Source: an uncultured Burkholderiales bacterium
GTDB lineage: Bacteria > Pseudomonadota > Gammaproteobacteria > Burkholderiales > Burkholderiaceae
Direction: 5' to 3'
NCBI GenBank assembly: GCA_946480465.1
Contig: CAMLJY010000123.1
Location: forward strand, 1-11,784
Length of the DNA: 11,784 bases
Shown here: one piece after another, positions 1-6,762 of the stretch
Layout of the letters: each line of letters begins with the position of its first letter
Numbering within the stretch: the stretch's first letter is position 1
Notes under the pieces: model-generated
What the model was told of the DNA's origin: nothing
The model's input: only the letters and a program-made list of their open reading frames with translations
Databases searched by the model: none
Made by a program: the position numbers and the translations under genes

Positions 1-506
1 TGGTCGCCGCCGGGGAAGTCGGTGCGGCCGATGCTGCCGGCGAACAGCACGTCGCCGACGAAGGCGCGCTTGGCTTCCGCGCTGTGGAAGACCACGTGCC
101 CCGGCGTGTGCCCGGGGCAGTGCCGCACGGCCAGGGTGCAGCGGCCCACCTGCACGCTGTCGCCGTCCTGCAGCCAGCGCGTGGGCGCGAACGGCTCGGC
201 CGGCGGAAAGCCGAACATCTGCGACTGCTGCGGCAGCGCGTCGATCCAGAACTGGTCGGCCGGGTGCGGGCCGACGATGGGCAGCCCGTCCTCGCGCGCC
301 AGCGTGCCGGTGGCGCCGGCATGGTCGATGTGCGCGTGCGTCAGCAGGATCTGCTTCAGCGTGACGCCCAGCCGGGCCGCTTCCGCGCGCAGGCGCGGCA
401 GCTCGCCGCCGGGGTCGACGACCGCGCCCTCCATGGTCTCGTCGCACCAGACGATGGAGCAGTTCTGCTGGAAGGGGGTGACGGGGACGGTGTGGTAGCG
501 CAGCAT
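1..506 (-). CDS. MBL-fold metallo-hydrolase, glyoxalase II/YcbL-like (3' end cut by window)
   Basis: Reading the minus strand from the ATG at 504-506 gives 168 residues and then runs off the left edge, so the C-terminus is missing. It is a metallo-beta-lactamase-fold hydrolase. The metal-binding motif THAHIDH lies at residues 56-62, a second metal histidine in CPGHTPGH at about 133, and the GD of GDVLFAGSIGRTDFPGGD (D152) near the end. The block GRTDFPGGD is typical of the small glyoxalase II-like (YcbL/GloB-related) subfamily, whose members are about 210-215 residues, so roughly 45 residues are off-window. Such enzymes bind two metal ions and hydrolyse thioesters such as S-lactoylglutathione or related substrates; the true substrate here is unknown. 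No signal peptide is seen, so it is probably cytoplasmic. No clear Shine-Dalgarno sequence precedes the ATG. It lies 133 bp downstream of another minus-strand gene. Confidence 0.9.
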   Translation of the reverse strand, partial: MLRYHTVPVTPFQQNCSIVWCDETMEGAVVDPGGELPRLRAEAARLGVTLKQILLTHAHIDHAGATGTLAREDGLPIVGPHPADQFWIDALPQQSQMFGFPPAEPFAPTRWLQDGDSVQVGRCTLAVRHCPGHTPGHVVFHSAEAKRAFVGDVLFAGSIGRTDFPGGD

Positions 507-611
507 CGATCGGGCCGGTTCGGCGGGACTGGGGCGGGGAGCGCGGCGATTGTCGGGCCGCCGCGCCCGGCCGGCGCCCGGCTCGCCGCCCGTTCGACCC
601 GCCCGCCGGAT

Positions 612-634
612 CCGCGCCCCTGTCCGGGGAGCGG
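612..634 (-). terminator. Possible stem-loop after the RIFT-barrel gene
   Basis: Arms of 9 bases at 612-620 and 626-634 pair with one mismatch around a 5-base loop. The structure starts 5 bases past the TGA of the upstream minus-strand gene (640-642). There is no T-run on the minus strand after it, so it is at best a weak or factor-dependent terminator. In such GC-rich DNA a stem like this can arise by chance. Confidence 0.3.
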
Positions 635-639
635 CCGGC

Positions 640-2952
640 TCAGCGCGGCTGGACCGGATTGGCGCTGCGCGCCGGCACGACGGCCCATTGCGGCCCGTTC
701 GCGTAGTCCGGCTTCACCGCACGCGCCATGAACTGCGCCCATGCCGCTTGTGCATTGGGCGCGCCCACGTCCACCGCCGCCGCCAGCGCCGGCTGCATGT
801 TCGACGGGTAGCCGGCGGTGTAGCTCGAATAACCCGTCATTTCACCGGCCACCCAGGGCGAGCGCGGCGTCCGCGTGTCCTTGTCCAGCTGGGTGCGCCA
901 CTGTGCCTGCGCCAGGCTGCCGCAGGGCTGGTCGAGGTAGCGTGCACCGGTGCTGTTGGCCAGCGGAATCGGCGCGCCCTTGGCATCCACGCCGCGCATC
1001 GTGGCCTGGTAGGCCTGCGCCAGGTCGGTGAACAGCGCCGCGCCGGCGGACGGGCGCACCGCCATCGCATAGACCGCACCGTCGATCCAGCAGTAGCCGG
1101 GGGCCGTCATGCGCCCCACCGGGAAGCCGGCCTTCCACAGCGCCAGCGGCCGCGCGGCCTCGTAGCCCAGGCCGGTGGCCAGGTAGCCGGCGGCCCAGGT
1201 GAAGAAGTCGTCCATCCAGGGCGCGATGCCGGTCGACGGGCCGGACGGCGTCGTGTAGGCGATCGCCGGGCCGGGGTACTTGCCGCTGCCGTCGATCACG
1301 CCCAGCGCATTCGGCCGGCCGCTGGCGTAGGTGGCGTCGAACCAGGCCAGGTTGTGCTGCACGCGATCGGTGAAGTAGGCCTTCATCGGATCGGCATCGG
1401 GCGTGATGTAGGCCGCCTGCGCCAGCGTGCGCAGCGACCAGGCCATGCCACGCACCTGGTCCCACTTCAGCAGCCCCTTGTCGAAGTCGCGGTAGTAGGG
1501 GTTGGCGCGCAGCATGTTCCAGTTGGCCCAGAACTGCAGCTCTTCGAGGTGGTAGTGGTCGCCGGTGACGATGTACGGCAGGTAGGACAGCGAGGGCTGG
1601 TGCGCGGAATCGGGCTGGTAGTTGTGCGGCGCGGTGGAGCAGCTGGCGTTGGCGGCGCAGCCCGGGAACGCCTCGCTCTTGCGGGTCTTCGGGTTGACCG
1701 TGTCGCCCGGACGGCCCAGCAGGGTCATGTAGGGATAGTCCGCCAGGCTGACCGGCCGGCCGGTGGCCTTGTCGCGGAAGTGGATCGGCCAGCTGCCGGC
1801 CAGGTCGCCGATGCCCAGCGTGGCGGTCCTGGCCCGCGGGTCCATGCTGAGCAGGTACAGCGCGGCCCACTGCGGCAGCGGACCGATGTCCGGCCGGCCC
1901 CCGGTGGTGGGCATGGCCGGCAACACCAGACCGGGATCCATCGGCCCGGTCTTGGCCTTGGACCAGGACAGCGCCAGGGCCGCCAACCCGGCTTCCGAGG
2001 GCTTCAGGCCCGTGTCGTAGTTGGGCAGCGCGCCGGTGCGCAGCAGGTAGCCGGTGTCGTGCCGCACGTGCAGCTGCGGCTCCTCGCCCCACCAGAAGCT
2101 CTTGCGCCAGCGCGCCCGCACGAAGTGCTGCAGCGCCTGCTTCGCATACACCGGCTGCCCGCCCAGCGTGACGCTGACGTCGTACAGGAAGTTCTGCGGC
2201 GCCGGCTCGTAGGCCCAGTTGTTCTCGACGATGACGTCCACGCGGGCGCGGCGCAGCTCGGCATACCAGCGCACCGCGAAGCGGGCCGCGAGGTGCGGGT
2301 GCACCGCGCCCGCCGAATCCACCAGTGGCACGCTCACCAGCCACTCCTGCACCAGCGGGCCGCTGAGCCAGGTCGTGGCACGGTCCAGCAGCGCGGCGGC
2401 CGGCGACGCGGTGTAGCTGCGGCCGCCCAGGTTGATCGTCAGCACCGGGTCGAAGCCCTGCGCCAGCAGCTGGCGTGGCGACGGGCCCTGGCCCTGGAAC
2501 GCACCGCCCGCCGGATCCTTGGCCAGCGCGATGCTCGCGCTGGCCCCGGCGTCCAGCTGGCGCAGCATCGTCGAGACGACGGCGTGCCGAACCGAGCCAT
2601 CGGCATGCCGGGCCTTGATGTCCAGCTGCAGCGGCAGGCGGTCGGTGCCCAGCTGCGCAAACAGCCGCTGCTCGGGCCGCAGTTCGCCCTTGGCGAAGAC
2701 CTGTCCGAAGCTCAATGGCACGCCCCACTGCGTCGAGCGGGCGGTGCTCTGAACCGTCACCGTGGTCACGGCCGCGCTGACCGCGCCGGGGTTGAGCGGC
2801 AGCGGCACCAGCTGCGCGGCGGATGCATCGGTGCGCCGCGCTGCGTCCTCATCCAGCCCGGCCCGGGCGTTGCCGGCGGCCGCCAGCAGCAGGGCGACGG
2901 TGGCGCAGAAGGCGGGGGTGAACGCGCGGCGGCGCAGGTCCTTCGGGATCAT
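640..2952 (-). CDS. Secreted RIFT-barrel protein, PcRGLX/YetA-like (putative polysaccharide lyase-like)
   Basis: This is a 770-residue exported protein of unknown substrate. A start at 2952 is preferred over upstream in-frame codons because GAGAGGAG lies 4 bases before the ATG. That start also gives a textbook Sec signal peptide: basic n-region (KDLRRR), hydrophobic core at about 15-26, and an Ala-Arg-Ala cleavage site near residue 31. Residues 57-130 (VTVQST...GVPLSFGQVFAKGEL...ADGSVRHAVVST) resemble the N-terminal RIFT barrel of exo-rhamnogalacturonan lyase-like (PcRGLX/YetA) proteins. The later part is rich in aromatics and helices, for example SYLPYIVTGDHYHLEELQFW at 456-475 and RGMAWSLRTLAQAA at 501-514, as in alpha/alpha-toroid glycan-active enzymes. 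Two close cysteines (about 432 and 438) could form a disulfide. The family link is by eye; catalytic residues cannot be assigned. It stands alone, divergent from the nucleoside locus, with an 11-bp inverted repeat upstream. Confidence 0.75.
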   Translation of the reverse strand: MIPKDLRRRAFTPAFCATVALLLAAAGNARAGLDEDAARRTDASAAQLVPLPLNPGAVSAAVTTVTVQSTARSTQWGVPLSFGQVFAKGELRPEQRLFAQLGTDRLPLQLDIKARHADGSVRHAVVSTMLRQLDAGASASIALAKDPAGGAFQGQGPSPRQLLAQGFDPVLTINLGGRSYTASPAAALLDRATTWLSGPLVQEWLVSVPLVDSAGAVHPHLAARFAVRWYAELRRARVDVIVENNWAYEPAPQNFLYDVSVTLGGQPVYAKQALQHFVRARWRKSFWWGEEPQLHVRHDTGYLLRTGALPNYDTGLKPSEAGLAALALSWSKAKTGPMDPGLVLPAMPTTGGRPDIGPLPQWAALYLLSMDPRARTATLGIGDLAGSWPIHFRDKATGRPVSLADYPYMTLLGRPGDTVNPKTRKSEAFPGCAANASCSTAPHNYQPDSAHQPSLSYLPYIVTGDHYHLEELQFWANWNMLRANPYYRDFDKGLLKWDQVRGMAWSLRTLAQAAYITPDADPMKAYFTDRVQHNLAWFDATYASGRPNALGVIDGSGKYPGPAIAYTTPSGPSTGIAPWMDDFFTWAAGYLATGLGYEAARPLALWKAGFPVGRMTAPGYCWIDGAVYAMAVRPSAGAALFTDLAQAYQATMRGVDAKGAPIPLANSTGARYLDQPCGSLAQAQWRTQLDKDTRTPRSPWVAGEMTGYSSYTAGYPSNMQPALAAAVDVGAPNAQAAWAQFMARAVKPDYANGPQWAVVPARSANPVQPR

Positions 2953-2956
2953 GGGG

Positions 2957-2964
2957 CTCCTCTC
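2957..2964 (-). promoter_or_regulatory. Ribosome binding site fixing the RIFT-barrel gene start
   Basis: On the minus strand GAGAGGAG precedes the ATG at 2950-2952 by four bases. The in-frame extension upstream to about 3051 has no comparable site and would bury the signal peptide behind about 33 charged residues, so this site decides the start. Confidence 0.65.
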
Positions 2965-2999
2965 GGGGTTGGGATCGCGGGGTTGAAAGAGCGGCGGAT

Positions 3000-3033
3000 G
3001 TTGCCGCTCCCAACGTCCAACCGGAGCGGCAAC
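3000..3033. repeat. Perfect 11-bp inverted repeat upstream of the RIFT-barrel gene
   Basis: GTTGCCGCTCC at 3000-3010 is the exact reverse complement of GGAGCGGCAAC at 3023-3033, with a 12-base spacer. The inner end of the dyad is 48 bases upstream of the start codon at 2952. It could be an operator for a dimeric regulator, since the half-site centres are 23 bp apart, about two helical turns. It could instead be a hairpin in the 5' leader. Its function is not shown by the sequence. Confidence 0.6.
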
Positions 3034-3240
3034 CCGACCGGCGGCACGCACAGGCGGATGCCCGGATCGACCCCCCTAGCTTGATCGAACCGGCCTCCCC
3101 ACGGCGATGAAGCCCGCTATCACCAAGACCGCGCGAATGCCTGTACTCGGCCGGCAAGAATCGATGCGCGGAACGACTCCCCCCTGAAGTCACCCCGTGG
3201 GCGGGACGCGGCGCCTTGCGGCCAGTAATGCTCAAACAAC
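3034..3240. other. Intergenic stretch between divergent loci
   Basis: This stretch separates the secreted protein gene (minus strand) from the decayed transporter gene (plus strand). It is less GC-rich than its surroundings. It should contain the promoter of the minus-strand gene and the remains of the original promoter and 5' end of the transporter operon. I see no convincing -35/-10 pair, and no signal peptide or lipobox in any plus-strand frame that could be the missing start of the binding-protein gene. Confidence 0.4.
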
Positions 3241-3600
3241 GCGTCCACGGTGGTCGACGACTCCATCGACAACTTCATCGACGGCGCCATGCCCGCCGAT
3301 CCGCGGGTGCGCGTGCCGCGCCGGTAAGCCAACTCCTTCGGCGACCCGGCGACCGCGAAGGACATCGCCCCGCGCCATGGTCGCGCAGGGCGCGGGCCTG
3401 GTGGTCCAGGTGGCGGGCGGCTCCGGCGAGGGCGTGATCGAGGCCGCGGCCGAGACCGGCCGCTGGGCCATCGGCGCCGACGCCGGCCAGCACCTGCCGT
3501 GCCGCGATACTCACCCGCAGCGCGCCGCGCGCATCCTCACGTCGGTAACGAAGCACGTGGACGCGGTGCTGCTTCGGGCGCTGCGGACGATGGCCTGCAG
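3241..3600 (+). pseudogene. BMP-family (PnrA-like) nucleoside-binding protein, decayed internal fragment
   Basis: Two plus-strand frames together spell part of a BMP/Med-family ABC substrate-binding protein. Frame one (from about 3247) reads VVDDSIDNFIDGAMPADPRVRVP, meets TAA at 3325-3327, then continues ANSFGDPATAKDIA. The family usually has tyrosine before AN(S/F)F, so the TAA may be a mutated TAC. A one-base shift around 3370-3376 moves to the frame reading AMVAQGAGLVVQVAGGSGEG, then VIEAAAETGRWAIGADAGQ and RILTSVTKHVDAVLLRALR. The family's sugar-binding core, GAD(V/I)..QAAGG(T/S)G.GV.EAA...YAIGVDSDQ and VLTSM.K.VD, is clearly recognisable. About 115 residues remain of the usual 320-350. 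The signal peptide with lipobox and about the last 90 residues are absent. It would have been the periplasmic lipoprotein delivering nucleosides to the transporter encoded downstream. Confidence 0.8.
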
Positions 3601-3737
3601 GTTTCAAGCGTTCGACACGGCACCGAACAATCGCAATGCGCCATTCATCTGCGCGCCGCTTGATGCAGGCCCGTCGAGCGGCGCCCGCTGCCCGTGGCTC
3701 CCGCCGCGGCGTCCGTTCAACCGGCCGTTTCAGCGCC
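3601..3737. other. Non-coding stretch between the decayed binding protein and the ABC ATPase
   Basis: No recognisable coding sequence is present. The plus-strand frame that carried the binding-protein fragment stays open here but loses all family resemblance after about 3600. Any promoter now driving the ATPase and the downstream genes would have to lie here or further upstream. I see no consensus promoter. Confidence 0.35.
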
Positions 3738-3743
3738 AGGAGG
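3738..3743 (+). promoter_or_regulatory. Ribosome binding site of the ABC ATPase gene
   Basis: A perfect AGGAGG lies nine bases before the ATG at 3753-3755. It selects this start over in-frame upstream codons, which would add an Arg-rich, family-unlike leader of about 40 residues. Confidence 0.75.
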
Positions 3744-3752
3744 ACCTGCGCG

Positions 3753-5438
3753 ATGACCCCCGACCTGCCCACCGACCCAGCCTGCGAAACCCCGATGGAT
3801 GCCGCGATCGACGCCCCGTCCCGGCCCCACCGTGGTCCGGCGCTGGACGTCGTCGGCCTCAGCAAGCGCTACCCGAACGGCGTGCTGGCGAACGACCAGG
3901 TCTCGCTGCGGGTCGAGCCGGGCGAGGTGCACGCCGTCCTGGGCGAGAACGGCGCCGGCAAGTCGACGCTGCTGAAGATGCTGTACGGCCTGGTCGAGCC
4001 CGATGCCGGCGAAATCCGGCTCGACGGCCAGGCCCGCCGCTTCCGCTCGCCCGCCGATGCGCTGTCCGCCGGCATCGGCCTGGTGCCGCAGCACCTGCAG
4101 CTGGTGCCCTCGATGACGGTGGCCGAGAACATCGTGCTCGGCGCCGAGCCGCTGCGCCGTGGCCGCCTGGACCATGCCGCAGCGCTGGCCGCGGTGCAGC
4201 GCGGCATGCAGCGGCACGGCCTGGCGGTGCCGCCCGATGCGCGCATCGACGAGCTGTCGGCCGGGCAGCAGCAGCGGGTCGCGATCCTGAAGGCGCTGCA
4301 CCGCGGCGCGCGCCTGCTGCTGCTGGACGAGCCCAGCGCGCTGCTGACGCCGCAGGAATCCGAACGGCTCTTCGAGTCGCTGCGCGGGTTGGCCGGCGGC
4401 GGCCTGACGGTCATCCTGATCAGCCACAAGATGGCCGAGGTGCGGCAGGCGAGCGACCGCTTCACCGTGCTGCGCAGCGGCCGCGTGGCCGGCAGCGGCG
4501 CCTCGCGCGGGCTGTCGCCGCCGCAGCTGGCGGCCATGATGATGGGCCGCGAGGTCGAGCCGCTGCAGGCCGAGCGCGTCGATGCGCGCGGCCGCGCGGC
4601 GCGCCTGTCGCTGCGCGAGCTGACCGTGCTGCGCCCCGGCGGCCGCCCGGCGCTGGACCGGGTGACGCTGGACATCGCGCCCGGCGAGATCCTCGGCATC
4701 GCGGGTGTCGAGGGCAACGGCCAGAGCGAGCTGGCCGACGTGCTGGGCGGGCTGACGCGGCCTTCGCACGGCGCGCTGATGCTCGACGGCGCGCCGCTGC
4801 GCGCCGGCCAGGTGGCCGCAATGCGCCATGCCGGCCTGGGGCGCATCGGCGAAGACCGGCTGCACGACGGTGACGCCCCGCTGCTGCCGATCGCCGAGAA
4901 GCTGGCGGTGCTGGACTTCCGCCGCGCCCCCGCCTCGCGCCGCGGCATGCTGGACAGCGGCGTGCTGGACAGCGGCGCGCTGGACCGTCGCGCATGCGAG
5001 GCCATCGAACGCTACGGCGTCGTCGCCGCCGGCCCGCAGCAGCCCATCGGCCAGCTCGGCGGCGGCAACATGCAGAAGCTGGTGTTCGCGCGCGAGCTGG
5101 CGGCGCGGCCGCGCTGCCTGGTCGCCAACCAGCCGACGCGCGGCGTCGACGTAGGTGCCGCCCAGCGCCTGCACCAGGCGCTGCTGGCACTGCGCGATGC
5201 CGGCAGCGCGGTGCTGCTGTTCAGTGCCGACGTCGACGAACTGCTGATGCTGTCCGACCGGCTGGCGGTGATGTTCGAGGGCCGGCTGGTCGCGCACCTG
5301 CTGGCCGACGCAGTGTCGCCGCGCACGCTGGGCCAGTACATGACCGGCGCGCTGGGCGCCGGGCCGGTGGAAGCGCGGGTCGACTCGCCCTTCACCCCCG
5401 CCACGCGGCAGCCGGGCCACCCCGGGGGGCGGCGCTGA
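3753..5438 (+). CDS. Nucleoside ABC transporter ATP-binding protein (double NBD)
   Basis: This 561-residue cytoplasmic ATPase has two fused nucleotide-binding domains, as in YufO/NupA/RnsB-type nucleoside importers paired with BMP lipoproteins. Domain 1 has Walker A GENGAGKST (64-72), signature LSAGQQQRV (168-176), Walker B LLLLDEP (188-194) and switch His225. Domain 2 has a relaxed Walker A GVEGNGQSE (318-326), signature LGGGN (435-439), and VANQPTRGVDVG (457-468) with Gln in place of the catalytic Glu, which is normal for this class. It is longer than the usual ~510 because of a hydrophilic N-terminus (about 30 residues), a repeat in the second domain and a Pro/Gly-rich tail. It would power uptake with two permeases and a binding protein, but the latter is a pseudogene and no permease is present. 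The frame itself is undamaged. Its TGA overlaps the next ATG by one base (5438). Sugar ABC ATPases such as RbsA are similar; the adjacent BMP fragment favours nucleosides. Confidence 0.92.
   Translation: MTPDLPTDPACETPMDAAIDAPSRPHRGPALDVVGLSKRYPNGVLANDQVSLRVEPGEVHAVLGENGAGKSTLLKMLYGLVEPDAGEIRLDGQARRFRSPADALSAGIGLVPQHLQLVPSMTVAENIVLGAEPLRRGRLDHAAALAAVQRGMQRHGLAVPPDARIDELSAGQQQRVAILKALHRGARLLLLDEPSALLTPQESERLFESLRGLAGGGLTVILISHKMAEVRQASDRFTVLRSGRVAGSGASRGLSPPQLAAMMMGREVEPLQAERVDARGRAARLSLRELTVLRPGGRPALDRVTLDIAPGEILGIAGVEGNGQSELADVLGGLTRPSHGALMLDGAPLRAGQVAAMRHAGLGRIGEDRLHDGDAPLLPIAEKLAVLDFRRAPASRRGMLDSGVLDSGALDRRACEAIERYGVVAAGPQQPIGQLGGGNMQKLVFARELAARPRCLVANQPTRGVDVGAAQRLHQALLALRDAGSAVLLFSADVDELLMLSDRLAVMFEGRLVAHLLADAVSPRTLGQYMTGALGAGPVEARVDSPFTPATRQPGHPGGRR
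4947..4991 (+). repeat. 15-bp in-frame tandem repeat inside the ABC ATPase
   Basis: The unit (A/G)TGCTGGACAGCGGC occurs at 4947-4961 and 4962-4976, and a partial third copy begins at 4977 (GCGCTGGAC). It encodes MLDSG-VLDSG-ALD at about residues 399-411, in domain 2 between the Walker A and signature motifs. The period is a multiple of three, so the frame is kept. This looks like recent slippage in a surface loop. Confidence 0.7.
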
Positions 5439-5833
5439 TGGGCCGCACCGCACCGGGACGCGTCGATCCGGCGTCAGCAACCGGCCCCGGCGTGGCCAGG
5501 AGACCGGCCGCGCTGCTGCAGCCGCTGGCCCTGGCCTTCGCGCTGCTGTGCCTGGTCAGCGCGGAGCCCGTCGCAGCCGACCGCGGCGAGGGCTCGGCCG
5601 ATGCCGCGGCCACTGCCGGCGCGGTGGTCGACACCACCGGCGCCGGCGACACCTTCAACGCCACTTTCCTCGTCGCGCACGACCGCGGCGCGCCGCTGCA
5701 CCTGGCGCAGCACCGGGCGCTGCAGCTGGCCTGCCGCGCCCCCACCCGCACCGCGGCGGCCTTCGGCACGCGCGGCGCGCTGGCAGGCTTCTTGCCCGCC
5801 GATGCCGGCCTGTACCCTGGAGTCCGCTCATGA
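5438..5833 (+). pseudogene. Chimeric ORF: permease N-terminus fused in frame to PfkB sugar kinase C-terminus
   Basis: This 131-codon open frame is coupled at both ends. Its ATG overlaps the ATPase stop by one base, and its TGA overlaps the ribokinase ATG (5830-5832) as ATGA. Residues 1-45 have a hydrophilic start and one hydrophobic segment (LLQPLALAFALLCLV, about 26-40), as expected for the first membrane segment of a nucleoside ABC permease, the gene normally found here. From about residue 62 the sequence is the C-terminal third of a PfkB kinase: VVDTTGAGDTFNATFLVAHD, with DTTGAGD at 65-71, the anion-hole/catalytic motif. The kinase lacks its substrate-binding N-terminus and the permease lacks nearly all membrane segments, so neither function is possible. 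The simplest reading is a deletion of the rest of permease 1, permease 2 and most of a kinase gene, with the junction between about 5555 and 5620. The kinase half is certain; the permease half rests on position and hydrophobicity. Confidence 0.75.
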
Positions 5834-6756
5834 TCATGGTTTTCGGTTCGATCAACATGGACATCTCGGTGCCGGTGGGCCACCTGCCGCGCCCGGGCGA
5901 GACGGTGCTGGGCGGCGCCGCAGTCATCAGCCCCGGCGGCAAGGGCGCGAACCAGGCGCATGCGGCGCAGCGCTTCGGCGTGCCGACGATGATGGTCGGC
6001 GCGGTCGGCGACGACGCTTTCGCCGACACCGCGCTGGACAACCTGCGCCTGGCCGGCAGCGACCTGCGGCGCGTGCGCCACCTGGCCGGCACGGCCACGG
6101 GCCTGGCCTGCATCAACGTGGGCGGCAGCGGCGAGAACGCGATCACCGTCGCGCCCGGCGCCAACGGCCGGGTGCGCGCGCACTGGGTGTCCGACGAGGA
6201 ACTGGCCAGCTGCCGCAGCCTGCTGCTGCAGCTGGAGGTGCCGGTCGAGGAATCGGTGGCGCTGGCGCGGCGGGCCCGCGCGGTGGGCTGCCGCACGCTG
6301 CTGAACGCCGCGCCATGGACCGCGGTCGCCCTGCCGGCCGGGCTCTTCGACTGGCTGATCGTCAATGCCGGCGAACTGCGCCAGGCCTGCACGCAGCTGC
6401 ACCTGCTGCGCGAAGGCGAAGGCGCGGCGGAATCCGCCTGCCGGCTGGCGGCCAAGCTCGATTGCCGCGTCCTTTTGACATTGGGAACCGGCGGCGCGCT
6501 GATCGCCGACGCCCGGGGCGTGCAGCTGCGCCGCCGCGCGCTGCGGGTCGACGTGATCGACACCACCGGCGCCGGCGACACCTGCGCCGGCGTCTTCGCG
6601 GCCGGGCTGAACCAGGGCTTCGATGAAGCGCGCGCGCTCGACCACGCGGTGGCGGCGGCGGGCCTGGCCTGCACGCGGCGCGGCGCCCAGGTGGCCCAGC
6701 CCACGCGCCACCAGATCGAGGACGCGCTGTGCTCCCAGGAACTCGAACGGGCCTGA
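5830..6756 (+). CDS. rbsK: Ribokinase (PfkB family)
   Basis: This 308-residue cytoplasmic kinase fits the ribokinase length of about 300-310. It phosphorylates ribose at O5 with ATP, giving ribose 5-phosphate. Visible landmarks are the N-terminal GSINMDISV with PRPGETVLGG (sugar lid and binding), PGGKGANQA (35-43; PfkB signature 1), VNAGEL in the centre, TLGTGGALI (nucleotide side) and DTTGAGDT (244-251; signature 2, with Asp250 as the expected catalytic base). The ATG at 5830 overlaps the previous stop and has GGAG seven bases upstream; a second ATG at 5836 is a possible alternative. The nucleoside hydrolase gene starts six bases after its stop, so ribose freed by that enzyme is the likely substrate. 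It could accept deoxyribose or another pentose; motifs alone do not separate these. Confidence 0.88.
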   Translation: MIMVFGSINMDISVPVGHLPRPGETVLGGAAVISPGGKGANQAHAAQRFGVPTMMVGAVGDDAFADTALDNLRLAGSDLRRVRHLAGTATGLACINVGGSGENAITVAPGANGRVRAHWVSDEELASCRSLLLQLEVPVEESVALARRARAVGCRTLLNAAPWTAVALPAGLFDWLIVNAGELRQACTQLHLLREGEGAAESACRLAAKLDCRVLLTLGTGGALIADARGVQLRRRALRVDVIDTTGAGDTCAGVFAAGLNQGFDEARALDHAVAAAGLACTRRGAQVAQPTRHQIEDALCSQELERA

Positions 6757-6762
6757 CCTTCC

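Noticed and set aside
550..3084. A long plus-strand open frame of over 800 codons
   Set aside because: It is antisense to the secreted RIFT-barrel gene. Its translation is Arg/Gly/Ala-rich with no recognisable domain, as is usual for opposite frames in very GC-rich DNA.
3106..3186. A 26-codon plus-strand ORF that could be the missing start of the binding-protein gene
   Set aside because: It has no ribosome site, no hydrophobic signal segment and no lipobox cysteine, and it ends well before the recognisable homology.
3197..4873. A 558-codon plus-strand ORF spanning the binding-protein fragment and the ATPase start
   Set aside because: Only its part at about 3377-3600 matches the BMP family. 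The rest is out of frame with the ATPase and is Arg-rich nonsense, so it is an accidental join rather than a fusion gene.
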